From contig BCJJ01000074.1 of the NCBI GenBank assembly GCA_039545355.1, positions 1 to 31,519 on the forward strand: a DNA stretch of 31,519 nucleotides, read 5' to 3'. Position 1 is the first letter of the stretch, and each line of letters begins with the position of its first letter. The notes below the pieces were generated by a model. It was given only the letters and a program-made list of their open reading frames with translations, was not told the DNA's origin and ran no database searches. Shown piece by piece: positions 1 to 9,400 of the stretch. The position numbers were made by a program, and so were the translations under genes. The stretch comes from Trichosporon coremiiforme. Its lineage: Eukaryota > Basidiomycota > Tremellomycetes > Trichosporonales > Trichosporonaceae.

Positions 1-1168
1 TGTTGTACGCGCGTGGGATCGTCTTCTCCCGCCGTGGCTCCTCGATCTCGATGAGCGATGAGGGGTCGATGGGGACGCTGGGCGCACTGGGCTGAGCGGG
101 GACGGGAGTTGGGGTGGGAGAGTGAGAGTGGTGTTCCTCCACCCATTGCTCGGCCAACGCCCACATCGCAGCGAGGGTTTCTCCGTCCTCGTCGTCTCCC
201 ACCTCCTTCGCAAACTTGATCGCCTCAGCGCCACACGGCACGCACAGTCCCTGGACACGCGTCTTGACCTTGATCTGGACATCTGGTAATGGCTCTTGAC
301 AGGCGCGACACCGCCTCACATTCGTCTCCGACACTGAGCTCCTTCGTCGTTTACGTCCAGGGCCAGAAGCAGGCGCCATGGGCCTGAACAGCTGCCAGAG
401 CGCGAGCAGGAAGCAGGCGTCCGTGTACGTCGTCAGAGTTGCGGGCTTCACGTCGCGGAAGGGGACGGAGTCGATTTCGGCCCGGGCATGTGTGAGGAGG
501 TCGCGGAGGTCGAGGTCGATGGCGCGCGAACGCGCGTACAGCATCTCGTCGGAAAGACCCCAGCCCAGCTTGCCCTGGAGCATCATGTCCATCGACTTGT
601 GGACGCGGGTCAGAATGTCGGATACCTTCGTGCCGTTCTCGAGCTTGTCGCCGCCGGTAGCGCTGGTACTGGTCTCGCTACCGCCCTCGGGCGCCCGTGT
701 ACTGCTTTGCTCTTGCTCCTGTTCTCGCTGCCGAGCCTCGCCGGGTGCACCCGCGCCCCCTTCTCCTGAAGCAATCGCCGCGGGGGTCACAGTGCCCTCG
801 ATGACCTCGGCTACCTGCTCGCGTTGCTCGCGGTCCCACACCTCCTCCCAGTCCCTCATCATCTCCTTCGGAAACGCCAGCAAACTCTCCATCCTCTTGC
901 CGTCTATCGGGTTGCGTCTTGGACGGGAGCCGTTGAACAGACGAACCAGCTTTCGCTGTCTCCGACTCGCTGTTCCATTCTGCGTAGCGAGGAACGCCTC
1001 GACGAGACCGTCTGGATCCTCGATGTCCTGACGTTGGGCTGTGTCCGACTGCCCTGCCGGGACAGAGGCGGCAGCGGCATCACGTGATTTGAGCGGTGAA
1101 GATGACGCTTCTGGGTGATCTGTCATCGGTTGTAGCCCCAGATCGGGGGAGTCAGTGGAGGGTGCCAT
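1..1168 (-). CDS. Hypothetical protein with C-x2-C-x18-C-x2-C motif, 3' end outside window
   Basis: The reading frame runs from an ATG at 1168 to the window edge without a stop or any needed intron, giving at least 389 codons; the C-terminus lies outside the window. I do not recognise the family. The first 60 or so residues are Ser/Ala/Pro-rich. A basic, helix-prone stretch follows, then an acidic Gln/Glu-rich linker, then a helical part with Leu/Met repeats (about residues 190-265). A short basic patch (GRKRRRSS, a possible nuclear localisation signal) comes just before four cysteines at 287, 290, 309 and 312, spaced C-x2-C-x18-C-x2-C, which suggests one bound zinc. An acidic segment and a Pro/Ser/Thr-rich linker follow. 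A nuclear role is only inferred from the basic patch and zinc-like motif. The frame keeps high third-position GC throughout, which supports real coding. Confidence 0.7.
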   Translation of the reverse strand, partial: MAPSTDSPDLGLQPMTDHPEASSSPLKSRDAAAASVPAGQSDTAQRQDIEDPDGLVEAFLATQNGTASRRQRKLVRLFNGSRPRRNPIDGKRMESLLAFPKEMMRDWEEVWDREQREQVAEVIEGTVTPAAIASGEGGAGAPGEARQREQEQEQSSTRAPEGGSETSTSATGGDKLENGTKVSDILTRVHKSMDMMLQGKLGWGLSDEMLYARSRAIDLDLRDLLTHARAEIDSVPFRDVKPATLTTYTDACFLLALWQLFRPMAPASGPGRKRRRSSVSETNVRRCRACQEPLPDVQIKVKTRVQGLCVPCGAEAIKFAKEVGDDEDGETLAAMWALAEQWVEEHHSHSPTPTPVPAQPSAPSVPIDPSSLIEIEEPRREKTIPRAYN

Positions 1169-1624
1169 GAGGTGTGTGAGTTGAGCGGCGGGGGAGATAT
1201 GGCCGTCGACAGGTTTGTTTATATGGTCGAAACGATGACACTCCGATGACATTCCTATGACAACCTCGATGGTGACCCGTGACAGCAGCGGACTGGCGGA
1301 GATGTCCGCTACGTGCCTGGTGAGTCATATGTGCCTGGAAACTGGCTCTTTAACTCGAAATACCTCAACTGGCACTACGAATCGTCGCTTAGCTGCCTTG
1401 ATGGAGCAAGACATTGGTACCCCACTTACACAGCTCTGAGGCACTTGAGGAGGCCAGGTGACAAGAGAAGCGGGGCGGGAAGGTGGCAGCCCGCGTCGCG
1501 TAGCCGAGAAGCAACATAAATCCCTATTGCATATAGCCGTTTCGTTTACATTCTATCTAAAAGTGACAAGAAGTTGGCGCGATGCGTCCTCCAACGCAGA
1601 CGCGCTGTTCGCTTCGCTCGCGGT
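1169..1624. other. Intergenic region upstream of the unknown zinc-motif gene
   Basis: This 456 bp gap separates two genes that both read leftwards: the MTD1 stop at 1625 and the start of the unknown gene at 1168. It should hold the MTD1 3' UTR and the promoter of the unknown gene. Short open frames here show no recognisable protein. A TATA-like sequence lies about 50 bases before the ATG. Confidence 0.6.
1218..1223 (-). promoter_or_regulatory. TATA-like box
   Basis: On the minus strand the sequence reads TATAAA within ccatataaac, about 50 bases upstream of the ATG at 1168. This is a plausible core promoter element, but a six-base match is weak evidence alone. Confidence 0.25.
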
Positions 1625-2913
1625 TTACTTGGCCTTGGTGGCCTCCTTGACCATGTCCTGGTACTTGCAGAGACGGAGGAGGTTGCGCTGGAGCATGGCG
1701 ATGGTCATGACGCCGACGGAGGGGACGTAGATGGAGGCGCGTTCGCGGACGTCGGCCTCAAAGTTCTTCTCACCGGCAACGTTGACGCACACGCAGCCGT
1801 CCTTGAGCTGCGCGGTGGGGACCTTGTAGCTCTGGCTCGGGACGGCGGAGATGACAACATCCGAACGGCCGAGGACCTCCTCCAGGCTCAGGTCGGTCGG
1901 GTTGATAACGTGGTGCGGGTTGTACTTGGACTGCTTCGAGGGGCGCTTCGAGAACTCGACGATGCCGGTGATGTCGACGGAGAAGACGCGGGCTCCGTCG
2001 TTGGCGAGAAGGGCAGCAAGCGGGCGGCCGACAACCTCGGAACGGTTGATGACCGTGATGACCTTGCCGCGCGCACGGTCGCCGTACGGGATGAGCGAGT
2101 TGTAGACACCGACGTGCTCGAGCACCTTGACGATCGCGAGAGGCGTACACGGCAGAATCGACTTGACGGTGCCCTCAGGAGGCTGGTCGCCGGTCTCGAC
2201 GGCGCCGGGAACGGGGCGGAGGGTAAGGGGAGAGATGAAGCGAACGCTGAGTGAGGTCAGCCTCGGCAATATGTGGCACAAACGGGGTGACTCACTTGTG
2301 GTAGAGGTTGAAAAGGAACTGGTGGTTCAGGCCCTCAACGTCCTTGACCGGGGAGACAACGGACTGCAGGTACTGGTCCTGACGGTCACCGTAGATCGGG
2401 TAGTAGACCTGGAATTAGCTTCGAGGCGTCTAGGACATAGCTTCGGGAAGATACTCACCATGATACCGTCAACATCGTCGTCCTCATTCGCCTCGAGGAT
2501 AGCCTCCTCGACTCCGATGCCAACACCAGCACCGTCCATGCCCTCACGGGCCTGGCCAACCAGGCGCAGCTCGAAGTTGATGCCGATCTGCTCGCAAGCA
2601 CGCTTCGTGAACTGATCGTCAGCTACCAGATCTGATAGACCAAGCTCGAGGACCGGTAGCGAAACTGCACAGGGCTGCTGCAGAGCTCCTTTCCTTCTGT
2701 ATTGCTGCCTTGCTGGGTCTCAACCCGCCCTCACTTCCTACTCACCTCGGCGTAGCTACGGGCATCCTCCTTCTTAGTCGCGAGAATGCCGACCAGGTGA
2801 GGCGCGCGCTTCTGGAAGCGCGGGTCGTTGATGGCCTGGAGGAGCTCAGCTTTGAAGGGGACGTGCACCTTCGAGGCGGTGACGAGGATACCCTGGTGGT
2901 TGTTGGTCGACAT
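1625..2913 (-). CDS. MTD1: NAD-type methylenetetrahydrofolate dehydrogenase (monofunctional, Mtd1-like)
   Basis: The protein oxidises 5,10-methylene-THF to 5,10-methenyl-THF in cytosolic one-carbon metabolism. Four exons (2746-2913, 2459-2611, 2296-2408, 1625-2246) give 351 residues; yeast Mtd1 is about 320. All junctions are GT-AG with branch-like gctgac or gctaat before the acceptor. The N-terminal catalytic half holds SYAE-FTKRACEQIGI, the FolD-family helix. The C-terminal dinucleotide-binding half holds VINRSEVVGRPLA, the family's RSxxVGxP loop, and ends with VGVMTIAMLQRNLL, typical of Mtd1 orthologues. No targeting peptide is visible and the protein stops after the FolD-like unit, so it lacks the formyl-THF synthetase of C1-THF synthase. 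By eye, the lysine needed for cyclohydrolase activity in bifunctional enzymes falls on a threonine, which fits a dehydrogenase-only enzyme. It is divergent from the GPI12 gene. Confidence 0.92.
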
Positions 2914-3210
2914 GGTGCTTAGCGGTCGATGGAGAGCTGGGCAAACGACACCTCGGTGAAAAAGACAAACGACTCGATCACGGACGGCAGGACAGGGGCG
3001 CACGGCGGGCGGAGCTAGATTTTTGACGCCGATATATCGCGAGGCTGGGCCAGATTAGAAAATCTAGACCTGAGATCAGGACGTCTGGAGGAGTCTGCAG
3101 GCGCGCGGATTGGATGGGAGAGATTGCTGATGCGTTTTCGACGCCGTTGAGCCGACTGACGTTGGTCGACGTTCGACCGGAGTTGGGAGGGATCAACTTT
3201 TGGCGGTCTG

Positions 3211-3227
3211 GGTCACGTGCAGGAACC
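3211..3227. promoter_or_regulatory. CACGTG element, 17-base sequence shared with 11691-11707
   Basis: The 17 bases ggtcacgtgcaggaacc occur here, about 300 bp upstream of MTD1, and again exactly at 11691-11707 in another divergent promoter. The core GTCACGTG is the site recognised by Cbf1-type bHLH factors in fungi. The role is inferred; the exact repeat is seen directly. Confidence 0.4.
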
Positions 3228-3303
3228 GGCTATTATGAGCACGCGGTAGGCGCACGAATCCCACGAGACGCCGATCAGCAGATACCACGCGATTATATTT
3301 TTA

Positions 3304-3313
3304 GGTCACGTGA
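3304..3313. promoter_or_regulatory. Second CACGTG element upstream of MTD1
   Basis: The sequence ggtcacgtga lies about 390 bp upstream of the MTD1 start and matches the RTCACRTG core of Cbf1-type sites. The bases beyond the core differ from the 17-base repeat. CACGTG alone is expected roughly every 3 kb at this GC content, so the evidence is modest. Confidence 0.3.
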
Positions 3314-4654
3314 AAACTCCGAAGATGTTCCGGCTTGATTTATCCTGGGGTGTGCAGGGTCGAGGGGCGTGAGCAAGGGTCTGGATGTAACGCGTTAACG
3401 TTAGTCCACTAATTTTGCAAGCAGCAGTGGAATGCGCCGCCCGCGGCAATTCTTCGAACTCTTCTGATGTAAACGGCAGTCTGTCATGCGCCGTCCGCGC
3501 CGCCCGCGCAGCTGTGCAGCTGTGCAACATGTGTGAATTGGAATTGGTCTGGGCGTAGTTGGCGCATACCGTCTTTGACCTGGCCCAGCCGTGGCCGTAA
3601 GACGACTGAGCGGACACGCGGCAGACGGGACAGGTGGGGGGAGAAGGACAGAACCAGACTAGGAAGAAATGGATTCAGAATGGTCAGGCCAGTGGAGGCA
3701 AGAGCACAGGGTCGGGGTCCAGACGCGCCGGCTGAGCATGGAATGGGAGTGGTAAGGTTGTACCGTCGAGGGACATTTCGAGGATCGAGGAATAGAATGC
3801 GCAGACGTCTGAACGTGCGATAGGCTGATAAGAGATTCGGGTGCATTGAAAGGGAGGCTTGGAAGGGAACGGTTGCCAAGGCGAGGGCGTGTAAAGCGGG
3901 GGCAAGAGGGGTGGCGGAGGAGGCCCCGTATGGAGAGGACGGAGGTCGTGAGGTCGCAAGCAGGTTGCAGCCTCGCAGAGGGAGCGGAGGGGCGGAGGGG
4001 ACCGGGTGCCTGGGCTGGTGATAGCGATTTTCCCACCAGCGAGGGACGGCAAAGGGTCGGTAAGGGGTGCTCATCGGTGTACCGAACAAGGTGGTGGCCG
4101 CCGGCTCTGGCATCACGGCCCAGACTAGCCAGACTTCGGAGTCTCTTGGGCCCAAAAGAGTCCGACCCTCCCTCCCCCCACGGTGACCAGACGCTGGCTG
4201 GCTGGCTGGCAACCAACCCGACCCGCTCACCGCCGTACGCACCACCATGCAAGCATGAAATTCTTCTGCAACAACCACCCCCGCGGGTCCCCTTTGATCG
4301 CGAGCCCGGTATACACGGCCCACGCCCCGCCCCCATCTGCGCACGCCCTGGCTCTCTGTGCACTCACCACGCAGCGCCCATTAGCACTGTTCCAGGGTCA
4401 CCGACACTTGTTGCGCAAGAACAGAGCGGACAGAGCGGATCCCACACGCAGCAAAAGCACGCTAGGTCGCGATACCTGGCCTGGCCATATCGCAATCGGC
4501 ACTCAAGTGCTCCGTTTAGCTCAGCGCGCTCACCCTCAGTGCAGCGTCTGGCGCCCGCACAAACCAGCCGCATCCGTACCAACAGCCGTTCCTGGCTTCC
4601 CAGCTGCCTTCCAGGTCCACAGGTCCCAAGCCACATATCGGCCACCGCATCATT

Positions 4655-4755
4655 CATTGCTCACCACCCTCCGCGCCTCCGCCTCCGCCTCCTCCATTCC
4701 CTCCTGGCCCTCCTGACCCAAGCTCGCTCCCTCCCTCCCTCTCCCTCGGTGCTTC
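4655..4755 (+). repeat. Polypyrimidine low-complexity tract
   Basis: This is an almost purine-free, C/T-rich stretch on the plus strand with small internal repeats (gcctcc units, then ctccctcc units). Such CT-rich tracts are common in promoters and leaders of basidiomycete genes. It lies about 650 bp upstream of the GPI12 start. Confidence 0.5.
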
Positions 4756-5389
4756 GGCCCAGCACACCGATACTGCCGCCAAGCTCCTAGGTACCGTGTT
4801 CCACATATCTCCTCCTCTGTCACCAACGACCGACCAGACCGAGTTTGGTCACGACTCGCTGCCTCGCCTTTTCTTTCCTCTTCTTCTCAATTGCTTCGAC
4901 CAACTCGCCTCTTTCACATATCACCGCGTCGTGAAACATCCTTGACGCCCCCCGCCTCCCCATCGATTGGTCCAACTCCCACGCTCCTTCGCCCGCCGTC
5001 CACCTTGCACTCACCTCAACGCTTCTACGGCACCGAGCAGCACCATTTAACCTAGCGTCGCCTAGCCCCCGTGCCCATCAGCCAGCAGATCACTTTAGCA
5101 AACAATCTGCCTCTGCGTCTTTGGGATCACCCTCGACTTATCGCTTCTTTCGACTCTCACCTGACCACCGCACATCCATACATCCCCCCTCGCCTCGCAT
5201 TTACCGTGCGCAGAGCACTCGACATTCGTCTACACACTCCCTCATTCCCACTTCTTCAGCACAACATCAGTATACCTAAAAGCGAGCGGTTCGACTTTCG
5301 ACTGTCTTCCCTGGAGTCACAACGACCATACAACAGCGCATCTTAGACCAGCTTACACTTAACCAACGGTACACCGTTCGTAGCCCAGC

Positions 5390-7317
5390 ATGTCGCTCCA
5401 GACTACTGGCGACCTCTTCCACCTCATCTTCACCCCAACACTGCCCTTCCCCTTCGGATACGTGAGTTTGCTACAGCCGGTGCTCTTTGACTGACGCACA
5501 GATCCCATATGCGTTCCGTGCTTTAGCCATTGTGATGGCCGCTCCATTCCTTTTCTTCATGGCTCTCGACCTCGTCGCATACGGTGAGTAGTTTCCTGTT
5601 TCTGATCTTTCTTCCGTTCGTTGCCAGGCCCGCCATGGCTGTTCCCAGTACCTGTCGAGCGCACCCTTTGTTGTGGTATAGACACAAACGGCTACTCGGA
5701 ACCCACATGATCAGCGGTCTAAGCGACATGGTTTCGGTCAACTGGAATCTGTCCAAAATTCTTTGGTTCTCACGCACCCGTTACATCCTCTCGTTGTGTT
5801 CCAGTTGCTGACTGACAATAAGCCATTACGCGAACCCTTCACATTTCGATCGAGCGCCTCCGTGTGCCTGCGTCCCCGCCCTCCTCGTCGCGACGTCTGC
5901 CGGACGTTGATGAACAGCCGGACGACATCGACATTGCCGCGGAACTTGACAGCCCTCAGCGCAGAAACAAGCCGCTACCGGATCTCGCCTCTAGCAAGGG
6001 GTTCAGCCCTGCCCTCGCCCTCATTGTTGTGCTCTTTGCCGCACTCCTGCAGTGGACGACGACGACCAGCAATGATGCTCAGCTCTCCTCCCTCGCTGGC
6101 GATGTCGCCAAGCCGAGCGCCGTTGTGCTCACCGCGCACCCCGACGACGAGGCCATGTTCTTCGCCCCAACCATCCTGAGCATGGTCGATGCTGGCTGGG
6201 ATATGCACGCCATCTGCATTTCCGACGGTGAGTAGTGCCTGAGAAAATACTATCTTGGCGGGAACCTGGGCTATTGGCCGCAACCGCATCCGCGAGGGTG
6301 GTGAGCTGACATGTCACAGGCAATGCGGACGGCCTCGGCCTCATTCGAACTGAGGAGCTGTACCAGTCGTACACGCGCCTTGGCCTGAAGACCGACCAGA
6401 TTTCCCTCATCACGCACCCGTAAGTTGGCTTGGGCGGTGCCTGCTCCGCACTCGTGCATGCTTTCACTTCCGTCATAGGTGTCGGCTTGCGCAGCCTCTT
6501 CGAGGAACGTGTGCTAACAGCTCCAGTTCACTGCAGGACAGCATGAACGCCTCACAGATGTGGGACTCGCAGCTCGTCGCGAACCTGATCGCTCCTTACC
6601 TCGACCGCAACGGGGTCACGCATGTGAGTGTCCAGCTCTGGCAGCAGTCCAGGCTTCGCGATAGCAGCGCCATGGTCTTCCTTCCCTGCATTCTGTGAAA
6701 TGCGTCTGGCAACCAGACCGACGCCGCAGTCGCGATTGCGGGGTTTGGGTGATACTTGACGCTCTCGTGATTTAGCTTAAGCTCTGCCGCCATTCATGGT
6801 CCATGGAGTGAATTCAGGATCTCTATTCAGGACATTTGTCCTGGATGATCTGCATCATCTCCGACAGTGGCTAAGTGGCGAGCCTCATTTGACCACCCCG
6901 AAACACGTGCTGACGTATGCGCAGCTCGTCACGTTCGACCCCGATGGAGTAAGCAAGCACCCGAACCACATCGCCCTCGCCGACGTGCACGCGCACCTGA
7001 ACCCGTATCTCGACACTGCGGAGGAGGTTCCGCGCCCGGTGCTGCTGCAGCTCGAGTCGCCACCGCTCGCGACCAAGTACACGGGACCGCTTTGGGCCGT
7101 CGTGTCCGCGCTGCGGGAACTTGCTGCCCGTGTCCTTGGCTCGTCACCCGAGAGCGACGCGCCAGAGTCGGCAACCCTCATCTCCTCGCCGGTCCGATAC
7201 GCCAAAGCGATCCGCGCAATGCTCGCACACCGCTCCCAGCTCGTCTGGTTCCGCTGGCTCTACGTCTCCTTCAGCCAGCTGATGTGGGTCAACCGTCTGG
7301 TCGATTTGGGCCACTAG
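5390..7317 (+). CDS. GPI12: N-acetylglucosaminyl-phosphatidylinositol de-N-acetylase (PIG-L/Gpi12)
   Basis: This ER enzyme removes the acetyl group from GlcNAc-PI, the second step of GPI-anchor synthesis. Six exons (5390-5461, 5502-5583, 5823-6227, 6320-6419, 6527-6623, 6925-7317) join in frame to 382 residues. The family metal-binding motif HPDDE is at 157-161 and the second metal-ligand region HPNH at 264-267. GNADGLG and LQDSM are further PIG-L signatures. Two hydrophobic stretches (about 31-50 and 112-130) precede the catalytic domain, so it is probably membrane-anchored. The N-terminal extension is long: most family members are 250-300 residues. The last intron (301 bases) is much longer than the others and could hide a short extra exon. 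Catalytic assignment is strong; the first two exons are less certain. Confidence 0.9.
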
Positions 7318-8141
7318 TTTCGTGTCCTCTCGTCTCAACACACCTATAGAGTTCCTGTCCCGTCTCCTCATTTGTACATAAGTCCCCTTTGTTCTTTAGT
7401 GTTATCCATCGTGCGGCCAGGTAGTCGCCCCGCAGCCATCCATACAAACCCATACAGCAAGCCAGCAGTTCACCCTGTTCAGTAGCATCCCCCAACCCAC
7501 CAGCAACTACATTTCCAAGTCCAGCCAGTAGCTTGGGATGAAAAATGAATATAGAGTTTGCCCGTGTTCTGCTAGTGTGCTGCTCCAAGGCTCCGCAGGG
7601 CTCCAACGTTCCGAAGCGCAGCTGCACAGTGTGTATTACACTGTGTTTCATGGGAGGGTGTATGGACATGGCGCGTGAGGTGATGTGGGGGAGATACAGG
7701 TGCGTGCTATCTATGGACAGGGAGGTGAGGTCGGGGACCCTCTCCGCTCCCGAGGGCCCGATGGCCAGAGTGGGATCCGGGGACCGCGCAGCGGGCGCAG
7801 TAGTATGATGCAAGTGTAGATACGGGGCGGTGTATATGATGCAAGTGTGTGTCGCTGAGGGAATGGTGTGTTGTGATCGTTCCTTGGGTCGTGTCTGGGG
7901 ATATTGGATGAGAGATGACGTTTTGCAGAGCTCCGCAGGAGCTAGGAGAGGTTTGGTTGCGTCGGAGCCGTTCCTGGACGAATGTTTCCGATCATCTTGG
8001 CCAACCTCGAGAAATCCTCCGTGACTCCGTCTCGCTGCCTACTTCTCCGTTGCACGTCGGGGGTAGACTCTTCAGTGACTTGCGCTGCTGCGCTCAGCCT
8101 GGCGTTAAGGCTGACGATCGACCTGACGGCCTCGCCCGGCC
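7318..8141. other. Convergent 3' region between GPI12 and the acidic-protein gene
   Basis: Both flanking genes end towards this 824 bp stretch, so it should hold two 3' UTRs. Open frames such as 7545-7808 (plus) give Cys/Met/Gly-rich translations without recognisable domains. One short direct repeat is present near 7804. Confidence 0.5.
7804..7848 (+). repeat. Short direct repeat, 14 bases twice
   Basis: The sequence tatgatgcaagtgt occurs at 7804-7817 and again at 7835-7848, separated by 17 bases. It is perfect but short. No function is evident. Confidence 0.7.
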
Positions 8142-9141
8142 TCAGGCAGGCTTGCCGCCCCTAGCCCCCTTCACGACACGCTCCCAATGTGCGGCATCGC
8201 GGTCCGCCTCGTCGTCCTCGTCGCTCTCGTAGTCTTCATCAGGGGCACAGGCCACGAGATCCTCCTCATCATACTCCTCCTCAAGCACGGCCACGACCTC
8301 GTCGTACCCGTCGTCCTCCTGGTCGACTGCCTCGAACGCTCGCGCAGAGGCCGTGAAGTAGTCCGGATCGGATTTGCCCACGACGACGGCCTTGATGGAG
8401 GGCCCCGTGCGGCGGGAGGGAGCAGGGATGGAGGACGTAAAGTCTGCCATGAGCTGGGCGGCTTGGCGGCCCTGTTCCTCTTGGCTCGTTCCGAGCACGT
8501 TCTGGCTCACATTAGGCAGGTTGGGCTCGTTGTCAGGCGTAGGTTCCGCAGTGCTCGCTTCCTCTGCGGAGGGTGGAGCGTTCCTGGCTCCGAGTTTGGT
8601 CACGCCAGCAGGCGGGCTCGCGACCTCCGGCGCACGAGATGGCAGAGACATCTGCCCAGCAACCTTGTTCGCGTCGCTGGAATCCTCCGCTGTGCCCGTG
8701 CTTTCGGTCTTGGGGGGTTTGGCGTGCTTGCCGCGGTGCTTATCGCGGTGCTTATCGGTGTTCAGCGTGTCATTATTGCTGTGAGCGGCAGACGGGGGCT
8801 TATCCTCGTTCTCAAGCTGCTTGGACTTTGGCTTGTTCGCGTCGCTCGCGTTGTCTGCGCTCTTGTTCGCCTCGAGCTTGCTGTCGCCTTTAGGGGATTC
8901 GCGCGGCTCCTTTTTCGGGATCAGGTGCGCGGGCAGCTTGTCACCGTACGGCGGCTTCGGGTTGCGCGCCTGGATCTCGAGCTCCTCTGGTGTCGAGCGC
9001 CAGAACGAGGGAAGCACGTCTGTATGTCAGCTCTTCGGTGCCGTTCGAGCTGTGATAAGGGAACAGAGGGTGAAACAGGGCAGTCACCACAGGGCTACTC
9101 GGTACCGATGGCGGCTGGTGCATGTTCGAATGGTGACTCAT
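8142..9141 (-). CDS. Acidic, low-complexity protein of unknown function
   Basis: Two exons (9099-9141 and 8142-9019) give 306 residues. The first exon choice is constrained: only a donor at CCGA|gtagcc keeps frame with the long second exon, and it yields PSVPNVLPSFWRSTPEEL across the junction; the donor is not a perfect consensus. The acceptor follows ctgacatacag. An N-terminal segment of about 50 residues rich in Pro and Trp/Phe looks ordered. Then comes a long Lys/Asp/Ser/Ala linker, and then a strongly acidic C-terminal region (EEEYDEEDLV, ESDEDDEADRD) ending in a short basic tail. Acidic tails of this type occur in histone chaperones and other nuclear factors, but I do not recognise the family and assign no function. 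It follows the Arb1-like gene on the same strand, 259 bp away. Confidence 0.65.
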
Positions 9142-9400
9142 GTGGCGTGCTTGGGTGGGAAGATTGCGGAGTATGTGGAGATAGCGTGTGGGAAGAGGGT
9201 ATGTGGGGTGACTGCGAGCCTGCGAGATCCAGATCTCCGGCGAACGAGGATTGTGGAGACGACCCTTATCGTGCTTGATAACGGGGCCACGAAGCGATAA
9301 CGGGCCCCAACAGGGCCCCATCGGCTCGCTTAGCGACTGTAAACACTCCTTTCGTTGTCATGAGGCGCTGTCCTCATTCGACGCTCCGCTGCCCCCCGCG

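Larger units (their letters stand above)
2914..5389. other. Long divergent intergenic region between MTD1 and GPI12
   Basis: This 2.5 kb stretch lies between two divergently read genes. The left part holds two CACGTG elements near MTD1. The right part, from about 4500, becomes strongly pyrimidine-rich on the plus strand, as expected for a long GPI12 leader or promoter. Open frames of up to about 314 codons exist on both strands (for example 3846-4790 plus and 3484-4344 minus), but they are low-complexity Arg/Pro/Ser translations with no recognisable domain, so I do not call them. A non-coding RNA or a fast-evolving gene cannot be excluded. Confidence 0.5.

Noticed and set aside
1081..1086. 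CACGTG inside the first gene as a regulatory site
   Set aside because: It lies in coding sequence, and CACGTG is expected by chance roughly every 3 kb at this GC content.
4512..4560. tRNA-like box A sequence (tttagctcagcgcg)
   Set aside because: It has a mismatch to the box A consensus, no box B (GGTTCRANNCC) follows at the right distance, and no cloverleaf folds.
3846..4790. 314-codon plus-strand frame in the long intergenic region
   Set aside because: Low-complexity Arg/Pro/Ser translation crossing a polypyrimidine tract, with no recognisable domain and a competing 286-codon frame on the other strand.
8187..9278. 363-codon plus-strand open frame rich in Val, Leu and Arg
   Set aside because: It is the antisense image of the Glu/Asp/Ser-rich gene on the minus strand; no domain or transmembrane pattern is convincing.
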